A stretch of DNA of 64,000 nt from Micrasema longulum (Eukaryota > Arthropoda > Insecta > Trichoptera > Brachycentridae): NCBI GenBank assembly GCA_022494885.1, contig JAGVSM010004285.1, forward strand, positions 1-64,000, written 5' to 3'. A model generated the notes under the pieces. The model searched no databases. It was not told the origin of the DNA and saw only the letters and a list, made by a program, of their open reading frames with translations. A program made the position numbers and the translations under genes. Positions 42,886 to 52,815 of the stretch are shown piece by piece (the first letter of the stretch is position 1; each line of letters opens with the position of its first letter).

Positions 42886-43030
42886 AGTAAACAATTCTTT
42901 TTAAATGATCATTTTATATCCAGAGTCCTGAATTTTTTAAACAAATAAACACTGGGAAAAGTAGATGGTTTTTTTATATCACTTTTATAATTAATTTTTG
43001 TATTTTCTCGACCAGTTAAATCTTGTATGT
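42886..43030 (+). repeat. Direct repeat Z, copy 2
   Basis: GTAAACAATTCTTTTTAAATG, CATTTTATATCCAGAGTCCT and TGGGAAAAGTAGATGGTTTTT. About 618 bp from copy 1. Either LTR-like ends of a lost element or a local duplication. Confidence 0.65.
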
Positions 43031-43545
43031 ATTAATCACTGTACAAAGGAAAGGTACGTAGGTCATGTTTGTACAAGTATTATTATATTGTTAGGTAGTA
43101 TTCATGATCGTTCTGATTAGGGTCCAGTTTGTTCTTGATTACATTTTACCTCAAAACCTACTTTCCGCTTCGTAACCGCGATATATAAAATAAATCCCTT
43201 GGGCCACGGGATCATAAACTTTACAGCAAGTTCCTTCAGCGACTTGCAAACGTAATCAGATGGAAGAAATGAGAAATTATTATTTAAACATAGGCCGAAC
43301 GATAAACGTTACTATTTGTTTAGTTTAGATTTACTAACAGTAAAAATATAAATATTCACAGATCAATATTAATTAAACAAAAAAAAAATCTTTCACCAAT
43401 TATATGCAAACACTGATAAAATACATAAAAATAAATACAATATTAAAAAAATAAAAAATAATAATAAGCTGGCTGTCAAAGGCAAATCGTCAAAAACATT
43501 TATGTTTTATGACATTTATTGATAAAAAAACAAAGGCTGAGTATT
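43031..43545. other. Unassigned stretch
   Basis: Nothing recognised apart from A-rich runs. Confidence 0.25.
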
Positions 43546-43549
43546 GAAT

Positions 43550-43765
43550 TTTAAAGTGTGTAAAGTATCCACTTAAACCAGCCAACAACATATCATTATC
43601 CTAAGTTTTTCTACTGGCATTTCTTGGTGGAACTGCATTTTGATTATAATAATAAAACTATTAAGTATTTATATTATTAAATATCATTATCCCTTTAAAT
43701 ACCTAGACTTCCTTATTACCTTTTTTTAAATTTTCTTCGTCCCTATAGTTATATGCTAATTTATA
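43550..43765 (-). mobile_element. Rep-C copy with about 80-bp insertion
   Basis: AAAGTGTGTAAAGTATCCAC and AAACCAGCCAACAAC, a break from about 43603 to 43690, then TACCTAGACTTCCTTATTACC and CGTCCCTATAGTTATATGC. The insertion is AT-rich and unassigned. Confidence 0.65.
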
Positions 43766-43944
43766 TATTTGTTAATCAAAATATATCGAAGTTTAAACAC
43801 AGTTCAACATTTTTTATAAAATTTTGATAAAACATTTTTTTACAAAAGTATTTTTTGCATCAGGTTTGGATCATAATCGTAATTTATTGCCTTATAATCT
43901 TTCATTTCATTTCAAAATAATGAATCCTTTATTTTTTAACTCTG

Positions 43945-44930
43945 TGATGTCACACTAGTCTATGTACTTTATAAATCCGACAAAAACCAAAATTGTACTT
44001 GTTGGTAGTAAAAAAATGTACTCATGTACAAAATAGATGGCACAGAAATTTCATTCATGACTTCAGTAAATTTTTTAAGTATTATCATACATATTAGGGT
44101 GGCACGATTAGGTTAACGAAGTTAGTCGTAAACTCTATAGCAGTTTGCAATCACTGAAAATATTGCAGAATTTCTTGCCAATTAATGTTAAGCAAACATT
44201 AGTCCAGAGCTCACTTCTTTTACTCCTTGATTATGCAGATGTCTGTTATTCAGATGCTAACTCTGAATTGCTTGATAAGTTGGAACGATTGCAGAATGTT
44301 TGTAAACGTTATATCTTTGATCTTCGCAAATTCGACCACATAACCGAATATCGCAAACAACTACACTGGCTCAGTATCAGGCATAGAAGAAACATTCACA
44401 TGTCTTCACAATATTTTAAATAATCCCATTTCGCCTGTTTATCTGAGAGAGCTCTTCCAACCTCTCTCACAACATGGACTATCTCTTCGTTCTAGTAACG
44501 CGAGAACGCTTTTAATACCATTTCACCGCTCTAATTTTCTCGCCTCCTCTTTCACCGTAGTAACTGCTCGGTTGTGGAATAATCTACCCACTAATGTTAG
44601 AGAAACCTCTTCTCTATTTACATTTAAATCAAGATTGAAATTTCACTAACTGAATATTTGAGTTGTTCCTTTCTCTCTTTTCTTTATTTCCTACCTACTC
44701 TCTCTTCATAGTATTGTGTTAGTTTTTTAGTTTAACTTTTGTTTTTAATTTTGTATAAAATTAAAAAATAAATTATGATTCCTTAGAATATGTTCATGTA
44801 CTTATAATTTTCTCTAACTAAACGGTTTGGGTAGGAAGGAAAAAATTGCCTTAAGGCAATATGCCCGCCCTTAAATGTATATTTTTTGTTAATGTATATA
44901 AAGTGTAAAATAAATAAATAAATATAGTGG
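43945..44930 (+). mobile_element. LINE-H copy 2: RT C-terminal part with longest open frame, and 3' end
   Basis: 43960-44010 reads N-P-T-K-T-K-I-V-L-V-G-S-K-K-M. After a gap, 44145-44423 is an open frame of 92 codons (start MQSLKILQNFLPINVKQTLV, then L-L-D-Y-A-D-V-C-Y-S-D, LLDKLERLQNVCKRYIFDLR, R-K-Q-L-H-W-L). Beyond a frameshift come R-L-W-N-N-L-P-T-N-V-R and a F-K-S-R-L-K end. This is the reverse transcriptase C-terminal and connecting region of a jockey/CR1-like LINE. The 3' UTR ends AAGGCAATATGCCCGCCC then TGTATATAAAGTG and (AAAT)n. The ATG at 44145 is not a natural start. Confidence 0.9.
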
Positions 44931-46235
44931 ATTTTTATCCAAAAATATTTATCCTTGCTGTGCGAAGAATTAATGTGACGCCGATACAGCAATAAATCTG
45001 TAAGAGAGAGCACGAAGATAGAACCCATAACAGGGAAGACAGAGACGTTGGTCCGTGGCCGGTGTTTAAGCGAAAGAGATTTAGTCGCTTATTAGCAGTG
45101 AAAGGGGGTTCACGCATGTTTATAACAGGCATATTTATGATTTTTAATTTAAATTGCTATTGCAGAGCCAAATTTTATATTTTTTTATTAAATTATAGAA
45201 TAGGAATTTTTAAACAGTATCTCGCTTTGTTTTTTTTTCAAATGTGTGAAATTCAGAATAAGCCATCTTTTGCTTGTTACGTCGATGTAAAGTCGCCGCG
45301 TGCAAAGATTTTTTTACCACAGTTTTTTCAGAGCATAGCTAAATTTCATACCGAAACAAGGTGTTTGAACTTTATGCGAGCAATAAAACAATAGATTTAC
45401 CGAAGCTGATATTTTTTTTGACAATGTATGTAAATTTAGGTCAAAAATCATAGAAATATTAAAAGAAGCGGATATTTAATTAACTATTATTATGTACATA
45501 TTTTTCATTTCTTTTCTGTTATATTTTTTATCTTTAACATTTGTTATATTTTACATAATTTAAATGATTTTTTTTAAGTGTAAACAATTTTTGGTGTGTG
45601 CATGAGTGTCCTACACTAATATATGCACAAAAAAATTGTGAATATCTGTGTTCATACTGTTTGTTTACCAAATAACATAAATAAAATAAAAAGCGGTGAA
45701 TGTACGTATAAAAAAATATATGTTTTTATAATGACATTATTTTAATGTAAATCGCAAACTAATCGGAAACAAAAAGAGCTTATTATTTATTCAAACTTAA
45801 TCCCACTAGCGCTGGTATACTGAATCTTATTTACCCCTAGGAAGTGGTTAATTTGCAGTTGTTTTATTTTTGACATACGTTTACACTTTGCTTCATGTAT
45901 GGCAAAACTGATGATTAAACGTCAAATGATCTGTAAAACTGTTTAAAAATTGGAAAAAAATTAATACGGTTTTTTCAATTCAACCATTTAAGTGCTTTGG
46001 GTAATGCAAGATCGCAATAATGTACTTAATGAAAGTCATGATTTTTAGTTTCACGTGTTTGTATTTTATTCGATTATTCATTTATAGCGACGTTATAACC
46101 ATGCCATATTTAAAACAAAGTGTAGTGTAGTGTAAACAACAAAAAAAAGTTTTCACACAAATTTAAAATATAATTATTGGAAAAATAAAACAGAATATCC
46201 ACGATTGTGTATGTTTTAACATAAATATGTTATTA
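44931..46235. other. Unassigned 1.3 kb, one 110-codon frame
   Basis: 45062-45394 plus is open for 110 codons (NPSFACYVDVKSPRAKI-like basic and aromatic composition, no signal or domain recognised). It shares no similarity with any LINE block I know. Without start context or homologue I treat it as chance. The remainder is AT-rich. Confidence 0.25.
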
Positions 46236-46239
46236 TTAT

Positions 46240-46450
46240 ACTGACAGGAATTAAACCCAGAACCTTGAGCATGGTAGGCAAATGTGCTAACCACTTTACT
46301 ACGATTCGAAGTTATCTCGACTTGATTTCTTTTCTCGAGATTTTTACCTGAGAATAGTCATTGAATCACTTATACGTATTGCTCATACTTATCCAGGATT
46401 CTGGTTCTATTTCTCCCTTAGAACTGTACTATTAACATCCGCCTAAACAT
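46240..46450 (-). mobile_element. SINE-B-type head with 5' leader (copy E3)
   Basis: Head 46245-46312 on the minus strand: GTGGTTAGCACATTTGCCTAC then GGTTCTGGGTTTAATTCC. The leader 46315-46450 shares TCGACTTGATTTCTTTTCTC, TTTTTACCTGAGAATAG and CAGGATTCTGGTTCTATTT (plus strand) with E1 and E4. Best preserved leader copy. Confidence 0.7.
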
Positions 46451-46639
46451 AGACAGTACAAATATAAATATAATCCGATTTAAAAAAAAGAATTTTCAAG
46501 TCTAAAGTAATGTCAATTTTTTTAGAATAAATTTAATCAATTAACCCTTTGCCTGACGGTACAAATTTGTCCGGGTGTAAAATGAATTTTTTTTTTGGAA
46601 ATAACCTTTAAGGCCTCTATTTAGAGGCTTGTCAGCAGG

Positions 46640-46765
46640 TGGGATATGGAAAGAGGTAATGAAAAACAGACCACAACCCCTAGACCAATTGAAGATTTTT
46701 TTCTTGTAACTAGCGGGAATAGAACCCGCGATCCCAGTTTCACAGTTGGCCACGGTGCTTGTCAT
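46640..46765 (-). mobile_element. SINE-F copy 2
   Basis: Inverse head: GGGAATAGAACCCGCGATCC, CAGTTTCACAGTTGGCCACGG. Sense-downstream TAGTTACAAGAAAAAAATC. The 74-codon minus frame across it is an artefact. Confidence 0.65.
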
Positions 46766-47230
46766 ATATTTCTTATAAGATAATGCATTTGATGTAACTA
46801 ATCAAGGTCAATACATATTTGATTTGAGTAATTAGTTTTTTTTTTAATCTTCTGGGGATCAGTTTTGCATAGAAATTTAATCCGTTCGGCTGTGAAAAAT
46901 TACTACTCCTTAATAAACTTCAATTTTTTCATTTTGATTTCAAGTGAGTCTGTTTTTTTCAAATATTTTTGTGATTTGATTATAATGCGGGTGTTTTATT
47001 TATTTTTGTAAATATTTCGTATTGGAAAGATATCAACTTTTCATATTGCATTTCCCTAACTGCACATATTTATAAAACTATTATTTTTAGTATAAAGAGT
47101 TTCCAAAGAAAAATAAGAAAAATATGTAATCGTTTTCAAGCTATAAATAATAAAATTTAAAAGTCTAAAAGTTCAAAAACTCAACTAAATCTATGTTCCG
47201 GGATTAGGGAATTGAATGCTGTCAAATTAA
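46766..47230. other. Unassigned AT-rich stretch
   Basis: Nothing recognised. Confidence 0.25.
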
Positions 47231-47233
47231 AAA

Positions 47234-47393
47234 ATCATCGCCATTTCCTTATCTAAACAGAGTGGTGCGTAGGGCACTGAAATGGCACTGCAATGGCACT
47301 TTAATCGCAGAGTACCTACGTTGACATTTTAATTAAGTGAAAGGTAAGCTAATCAATCTTACGCTTTAGGTACCAGATCAATTTTATCTACAA
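47234..47393 (-). mobile_element. SINE-B 3' part
   Basis: GTGCGTAGGGCACTGAAATGG, GCACTTTAATCGCAGAGTACC, AATCAATCTTACGCTTTAGG and GTACCAGATC match the inverse body. AATGGCACTG is locally duplicated. Head absent. Confidence 0.75.
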
Positions 47394-47726
47394 AGTAAAA
47401 TAAGGTTTTCTGTATGAAAAGCAGAATATGCATACATTTTTTTCATCTAAGCATGTTTAATTATAGGTTATCAACAAAGATACTTCAAATGTTCATGAAA
47501 ATATACTCATTTTTGTATAAATATGGGTTTTTATCATAAACAGTTGAAGATAACTCTGTTAATTTACCATTGTTATCAAGGCCCAGGCCATGAACAATAA
47601 AATTGATGATCCCGGCGTATACTATCGAAACTGGATTTACAGGGGAGCAAAAACAAAGCTTGATATTCTTTTAAGAAGCTATCAGATACTGTAGAATTAA
47701 CAAACATGGTTCTATTAAACCCAATA

Positions 47727-48080
47727 GGGAAATATCACGTACTACGAATACCGATAAAAATATATAAAATGGATTCAGAATAATTAATTGTATTTTCAAA
47801 ATCAGTATGGATATTGTTGAGAAATATTTTCATTTATAACTTTTCAAAAAAAATATTTAAAAAATATTTCAGTTTTGGAACAAAGCTAGAAAAAAACATG
47901 AATCGTGGCGTGTGCACGCCCCTTGCGTGGCCAATGCAATGACCGTATTTGCGGGAATTAAAAATTACACATTTAAAAGTACTTCTTAAGACACTTATAA
48001 GTAGCAAAAATATTTTTTTTAACTGGACAGTATTGCATAGACCTTTTTTACTTTAAAAGTGTAAAAAAAGTGATAATATG
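47727..48080 (+). mobile_element. MITE-G copy 3
   Basis: TA-GGGAAATATCACGTAC at the left. The core is partly deleted (the AAACGCGACGTG part is missing) but GCGTGGCCAATGCAATGACC and GACAGTATTGCATAGACC remain. The right end AAAGTGATAATATG is decayed. Confidence 0.75.
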
Positions 48081-48399
48081 TATTGAAAACGAATTAGCGG
48101 GAAAAATTATGTAAGAATCACGTTCTTTCATTCTTGAAACATTTAAAATGTTTAATTTCGTCAATCAGTGTAAATAGGTTCGACACTTACAAAAAAAAAT
48201 TAAAAAATTAACAATATTTGACAAAACATCTGAGTAATAATTTTCTAGAGAAGCTCTATTGCATAGAATAAAACCTTTCCTAATTTTTGGTTTATTTTTC
48301 TTTGGTTTTTAGTTTAACAACAAACGTGTAATTGACTGTTCCGGTTTGCGTTTGCCATACTCAACTCAAGTACCTACGGCCTCTTGTCTTCAATTAAAT

Positions 48400-48510
48400 T
48401 AAATTCAATTTATTTATTCATTACGGTCTGACGACGTCGCAAGAGCCTTGAAACCGGTAGTTGGTCTACCAAACAAAGTGCATTTGTACTGTACAAACAT
48501 GTATTTTTTT
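48400..48510 (+). mobile_element. Penelope-type terminal motif P3
   Basis: CTGACGA at 48428-48434 and GAAACCGGT at 48450-48458, 15 nt apart, intact core letters but no good stem between them. TTTATTTATTCATTACGG precedes it. Confidence 0.4.
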
Positions 48511-49318
48511 AATTGTGTAAAGCTTAAATTGTTTATTAAATATTTAGATGGTCATTTCTGAACGACCTTTTCATATACTCGAAATTGTATCTGAGATCAT
48601 TGACCTCAAAAGACAAAAAGAAGAAAAAATACAGTTACTATATTCGGAGTTGAAGCGAGACGGCGACATACACGAGTATGCCCGTCTCCCTCCCTCCCCC
48701 CTCCCGCCACCCTTCACCTCAATAAGGGAATCAAAAGACATTTAAATGATGAAGCAGATTTTTTTTATTTAGCCCCATGCGCGCGGAGGCTTAAACGGGA
48801 CTCGGTGAAAAAGGTATGGAAATTCTGTTAGTTAATCAGGCGGTAACGGTTAACTAGCCATTTGACGAGAGTTGTAAATTCCGTGTTAGTATTTCTGATA
48901 GAACGGTTTTGTATGAATCTGATGGCCTAGTAGCTGACTCTTGTCTTTTTTATTTTTATTTTTCAAGTTTGGAATGTCAGTCAATTGAAGTGAAAAATGT
49001 TACAAGTCTCTTTTTGTATTTTTTGTCACAATAAATCAATGATTTTTGTCACTTAACGCACTTCGACAAAAGTGCTATTTTTTCTTATATTTCTTAAACA
49101 AAAATGTAATATTGTAAAACATCACTTTTCTTAAGCGCCCTAGAAGCTCATTATGAAAATGGCGCTATATAAATAATGAATATGGGGAAAAAAAATATCA
49201 GCCAAGTACAGTTCATTAAAATCTTCAATAAACTTTGCTTATTGGAGTGTGACATAACGTTTTTGAATAAAATATTATATTGTGCCAACTAACACAAACA
49301 AAATTTGTATTTTTTCTT
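48511..49318. other. Unassigned stretch, one small open frame
   Basis: 48548-48745 plus encodes 65 codons starting MVISERPFHILEIVSEIIDL with a K/E-rich helix and a proline-rich end. It lies just downstream of motif P3, where some Penelope-like elements have their ORF start, but no domain is visible. The rest is unassigned. Confidence 0.3.
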
Positions 49319-49590
49319 AAAATTAAACGCTCGTCGGTACGAATCAATAATATTTTGGGTAAATTTAAATCTTTGTAGACATGGATTTTATGTTACCCTG
49401 TAGTGAGTTTTTTTTTATGTTGGACATTTCAACAAAAATTAAGAACTTTTTTAATTATAAAAGTTCTTAATTTTTGTTGAAATGTCCAACATAAAAAAAA
49501 ACTCACTACAGGGTAACATAAAATCCATGTCTAAAAAGATTTAAATATACCCAAAATATTATTGATTCGTACCGATGAGCGTTTAATTTT
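49319..49590. repeat. Near-perfect palindrome, 2 x 132 bp with 8-nt centre
   Basis: Left arm 49319-49450 and right arm 49459-49590 are inverse copies with only a handful of mismatches. The centre is TTAATTAT. The outer half of each arm (ATAATATTTTGGGTAAATTT, TTTGTAGACATGGATTTTATG) is a diverged Rep-C end. So this is a Rep-C-related inverted duplication and must be much younger than other copies. Confidence 0.9.
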
Positions 49591-49996
49591 TGGGAAGTAA
49601 AAGTTTAAATAGAGTCTATCTTAAATGTATCTCTTTGAAATTCACAAGAAAAATAAATAACATCGTTTTCAGTTATTCAATCGAAAACACAATTTTTATG
49701 AACGACGATACATTTCGAGATCTTGGGATACTTTTTGATAACAAACTAAAATTACACCATCACATTGACCACATTTCCAAGAAAGCGTCCAAAATCTATG
49801 GATTTATTTTGCCTATATCATTCAAAAGTCCAAAAATTGTAATTACATTGTATAAATATTTTTTAGTAGTTTTGTTGAATTAAATTATTTAATATGGTCC
49901 CAAATTATAATATTCATTTAACGCGAATTGAATCGGTGCAACGTAAATTTTTTAAATCGTCAATATTTAGAATTGGATCAAATACTTTCATTAACG
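49591..49996 (+). mobile_element. LINE-L, RT post-palm region, first part
   Basis: Open frame with K-C-I-S-L-K-F-T-R-K, FRDLGILFDNKLKLHHHIDH, I-S-K-K-A-S-K-I-Y-G-F-I. After a frameshift come N-Y-N-I-H-L-T, RIESVQRKFFKSSIFR. This is the L-G-x-x-x-D-x-K-L-x-x-x-x-H-I-D ... R-I-E-S-V-Q-R-x-F order of jockey-type LINEs. Interrupted by the foldback element at 49997. Confidence 0.85.
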
Positions 49997-50224
49997 CTTT
50001 GTATCCCGGAGCCGTGTAAACACGTGATTATATAACCATGCGTTGTGTCCCGGTCCCGCGTTTTCACGTGGTTTACCAGCTGTCTAAAAAAGCGCATTTT
50101 ATTGACATCTGGTGACTTTTATTAGTACTTTTTTGCTGCTGGTAAAACCACGTGAAAACACGGGACCGGGACACAATGCATGGTTATTGTAATCACGTGT
50201 TTACACGGATCCGGGATACAAAGC
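49997..50224. mobile_element. Foldback TIR element 3, inside LINE-L
   Basis: About 228 bp. Ends CTTTGTATCCCGGAGCCGTG and its inverse. Arms of about 85 bp including AAACACGTGATTA, TGTGTCCCGGTCCCG and TTTTCACGTGG. A different family from the elements at 33.2-33.7 kb. No clear target duplication (GC at both sides at most). Confidence 0.85.
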
Positions 50225-50440
50225 ACAAAAAAAGGAGTGAGACCCTGTATATGTGGCTCTCCATAAAGGCCAATGTTGGCAAAACCATCGTACAAAAATT
50301 ACTTAATTAATTGTTTTAAATAAATCTTCAAAGTTTCAGTTGATTTAACCTGGTATTTTCACAACTATGACACTTTTAAGAAACCCTTCAACGAGCATGA
50401 AATTTCACAAAAATAGGCCGGGCACGGGGGTAAATTCTAT
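50225..50440. other. Unassigned insertion within LINE-L
   Basis: Separates the foldback element from the next LINE block. Nothing recognised. Confidence 0.3.
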
Positions 50441-50890
50441 GTGTATTCAACCGGTGCTCAATGTGTTAATAACTATTATGATCGTCTAGAGTACTTTCAT
50501 GTCTACAATTTGGAATTCAGAAAGATTTTGGCTGGTTTGATTTGCTTGCACAAATTAATATCTAACTGTTTAGATGCCCATGATATCCTTGCTCAGATAA
50601 ACCTTAATGTACAATACTTCGCCGTAACTTGCGAACCAATCTTGTCTTTTATATAAATCTATGTATATATTTAATGTTGTATTATAAAACTAGCATCGGA
50701 TTCTTCTCCCCTCTGCCAAGGACTCTCAGAACAGTGAACGAAATCTCATTAATCAAGACTGTCGATGTGTTCCTGCAGCAAGGGCTAGCATTCAAGAAGC
50801 AAGCGGTTTTGTCACTCCTGAATCGCGATGACCTATTGATGATTTCACCTAGATTATACTATATTTATACGTTTTGTAAATTTAAATAGA
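50441..50890 (+). mobile_element. LINE-L, ORF2 C-terminal domain, second part
   Basis: Y-Y-D-R-L-E-Y-F-H-V-Y-N-L-E-F-R-K, ILAGLICLHKLISNCLDAHD, I-L-A-Q-I-N-L-N-V-Q. This continues the jockey-type order seen at 49591-49996 (R-L-x-x-x-x-L-x-x-R-R-x-x-A-G-x-x-x-L-x-K-L). Ends in degraded sequence without a clear tail. Confidence 0.7.
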
Positions 50891-51394
50891 TTTTAAGACT
50901 GTTTAGGTTAAGTGTCAATCATTAATGCTAATCTGTTAGAGCTTACATAAGCCTGTTCATTGGCTTCAAAAATTATTAAATTGACATTTCTACGATTTCA
51001 TTTTTCACTTTTTCTATTTTATATTTGTGACATTCATAGTATGGGGACCACATATAAAATATAAAATACACATTAGTAAATAGGTTTTGACAAAAAGTAT
51101 AAACTTACCAACAGCTTTACAGTAAATTCGGATACGATCGTGTCGATGTTTAAAATAATACTGACAAAAAAGCCATTTTACTTTTATAGCTATAGTCATT
51201 TTTTATTGTCATTTTGTTGATTCGTGGATAATTAACAACAAAGAAATTCTACCGCTTTAATAATAACAAGACAAATTAAATGACGATGCAGAACAATAAC
51301 AAAATCTACCCACTAAGCGTAATTAATGTACGCGTGATATTTACATAAATTTTAATAATCTTCATAACTTGTTTGGTGAGAGGTAATTATTATT
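50891..51394. other. Unassigned stretch
   Basis: Nothing recognised. Confidence 0.25.
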
Positions 51395-52215
51395 TCAATT
51401 AATATATTACAACAGATCGGTAGTCAGATGGCAGAAGGGACCATCTGTAATTTTCAAAAATGTTCAGGAGAGCTGAAATACAACTCAATTTCAAGACTTC
51501 AATCCCCAAACTAAAATATTTACTGTTGCTTTTCAATAATGAATTACCATTCTAAATTATGGAGTTTTTTTTATATTCTTCTATGTGTATTTACTTCAGT
51601 AATTCAATATTGATTGAAACTTTTGAAAACTTAAAAAAATACAGATGGTCCCTTCTGCCATCTGACTACCGAGATATGAAAAACATTTGACAGAAGGAAA
51701 TACGGGCGTCTTGACATTTACAGGGCTTATGACCAGTCATTGGCTAGTTTAAGTGGCCACTTTATGCACTGCGTAACATTCACTATTTTGCCCAAGTTTA
51801 AACATCCGTATTCATTAAATTCTTCAATCTGTTGATCCTTGTGAAGTAAAAGATTTGAAACCTATATTAATGCGGGTGAAAATCTGACCAAATTATTTCA
51901 CCCACATCTTAGGCAACGCTTGAAAATATATTTTATTTTAATGCTTCTTTTTGGGCCAGCTGGTTTTATCAACATCTTTTTTCGTGTGTCCAAATTTTTG
52001 TAAACAAGAACTGGATTCAAATTCCTTGGGAGTTGTTAGTACTAATATGTTACAACAGGGATGAAAAACATTTTATAGAAGGGAATATAGAAGTCTGGAT
52101 ATTAACAGTGCTTATGGCTGATTTAAGAGGCTATTGACACACTGTGTAACAATAACTATTTCGTCTATTTTTGAACATATATATCCCTTTAAATAATCTA
52201 TCTGTTTAATATTTA
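51395..52215 (+). mobile_element. Rep-C head-to-tail dimer, C2, interrupted by a TIR element
   Basis: 51395-51417 and 51672-51975 form the first unit (TATTACAACAGAT | GAAAAACATTTGAC ... GGGCCAGCTGGTTTTAT). The second starts at 51976 (CAACATCTTTTTTCGTG) and runs to about 52215. The break between 51417 and 51672 is a clean insertion. Confidence 0.9.
51418..51671. mobile_element. 254-bp TIR element (MITE) with AGAT duplication
   Basis: The two ends are perfect inverted copies for 32 bp starting CGGTAGTCAGATGGCAGAAG. Within the TIR, CAGATGG and CCATCTG form a smaller hairpin. AGAT flanks both sides (51414-51417, 51672-51675). Another Rep-C copy (1410-1420) has the matching unoccupied ACAACAGATATGAA. 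No coding capacity. Confidence 0.95.
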
Positions 52216-52333
52216 AACTCAATACATAATACAAAAGTATTTTTTTCCTTTCTTCACGATAGCTATCATTGCCGTTTTTTAGTGTATTTAAAATAACTTA
52301 GTCTCTCCTTCGTTGGCCAAATACAATACCATC

Positions 52334-52570
52334 ATCATCTTGATCAAACCGTTATCCGCTCCCGATGGTGCATAAGACATTGCATTGTGAAATAAAATGC
52401 AGCCTTTTTTATCATCTGAGGAAGCATAGTAACCACTGAGACGGATGTATCTTCACTCGATTTCCTTTTTCATGATTTTTACCCGAGAGTAGCCATCGAA
52501 TTAAAAACACTCGTCTAGCGTTCTGGTTCTATTTTACACAGACCATATTTTCAATCCATCTGGAAACAGA
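52334..52570 (-). mobile_element. SINE-B tail plus head with 5' leader (copy E4)
   Basis: 52334-52395 is the inverse tail (ATCATCATCTTGATC; CTCCCGATGGTGCATAAGAC). 52405-52460 is a shortened tRNA-like head (GTAACCACTGAGACGG). 52465-52570 is the leader (CTCGATTTCCTTTTTCATG; CGAGAGTAGCCATCGAATT; GTTCTGGTTCTATTTTAC). All lie in one order and strand, so leader, head and SINE-B body belong to one element. Confidence 0.7.
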
Positions 52571-52619
52571 AGATTTTGGTTGTTTTTGAAAAAAACAATC
52601 AATGATCATATTTCATTCC

Positions 52620-52815
52620 ATTTTTTTCTTGCAATATAATTTTTAAACTTTTCTCAATACTTAATTATGTTTTTTGCTTTTTCATATCGATGTTCCTACA
52701 TCAATATATTTTAAGTTATTTATGTGTTTTTTACTTGTTACAATTACGCAGTTTTATCATTTTTATTGTAAAATTATATTTTTATTTTTTTTGTTCAATG
52801 TAAAATAAATAATAA
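52620..52815 (+). mobile_element. LINE-W copy 2, 3' UTR and tail
   Basis: TTGCAATATAATTTTTAAAC, TTTTTGCTTTTTCATATCG, TTATGTGTTTTTTACTTG, then GTAAAATAAATAATAAATAAAAT. Matches 20290-20575. Confidence 0.65.

Noticed and set aside
42268..43030. LTR retrotransposon
   Set aside because: No TG/CA ends, primer-binding site, polypurine tract or gag/pol coding sequence seen between the repeats.
45062..45394. 110-codon frame as a host exon
   Set aside because: No domain, no splice-site pair I can defend, and an A/T-driven composition (many F, K, I, N).
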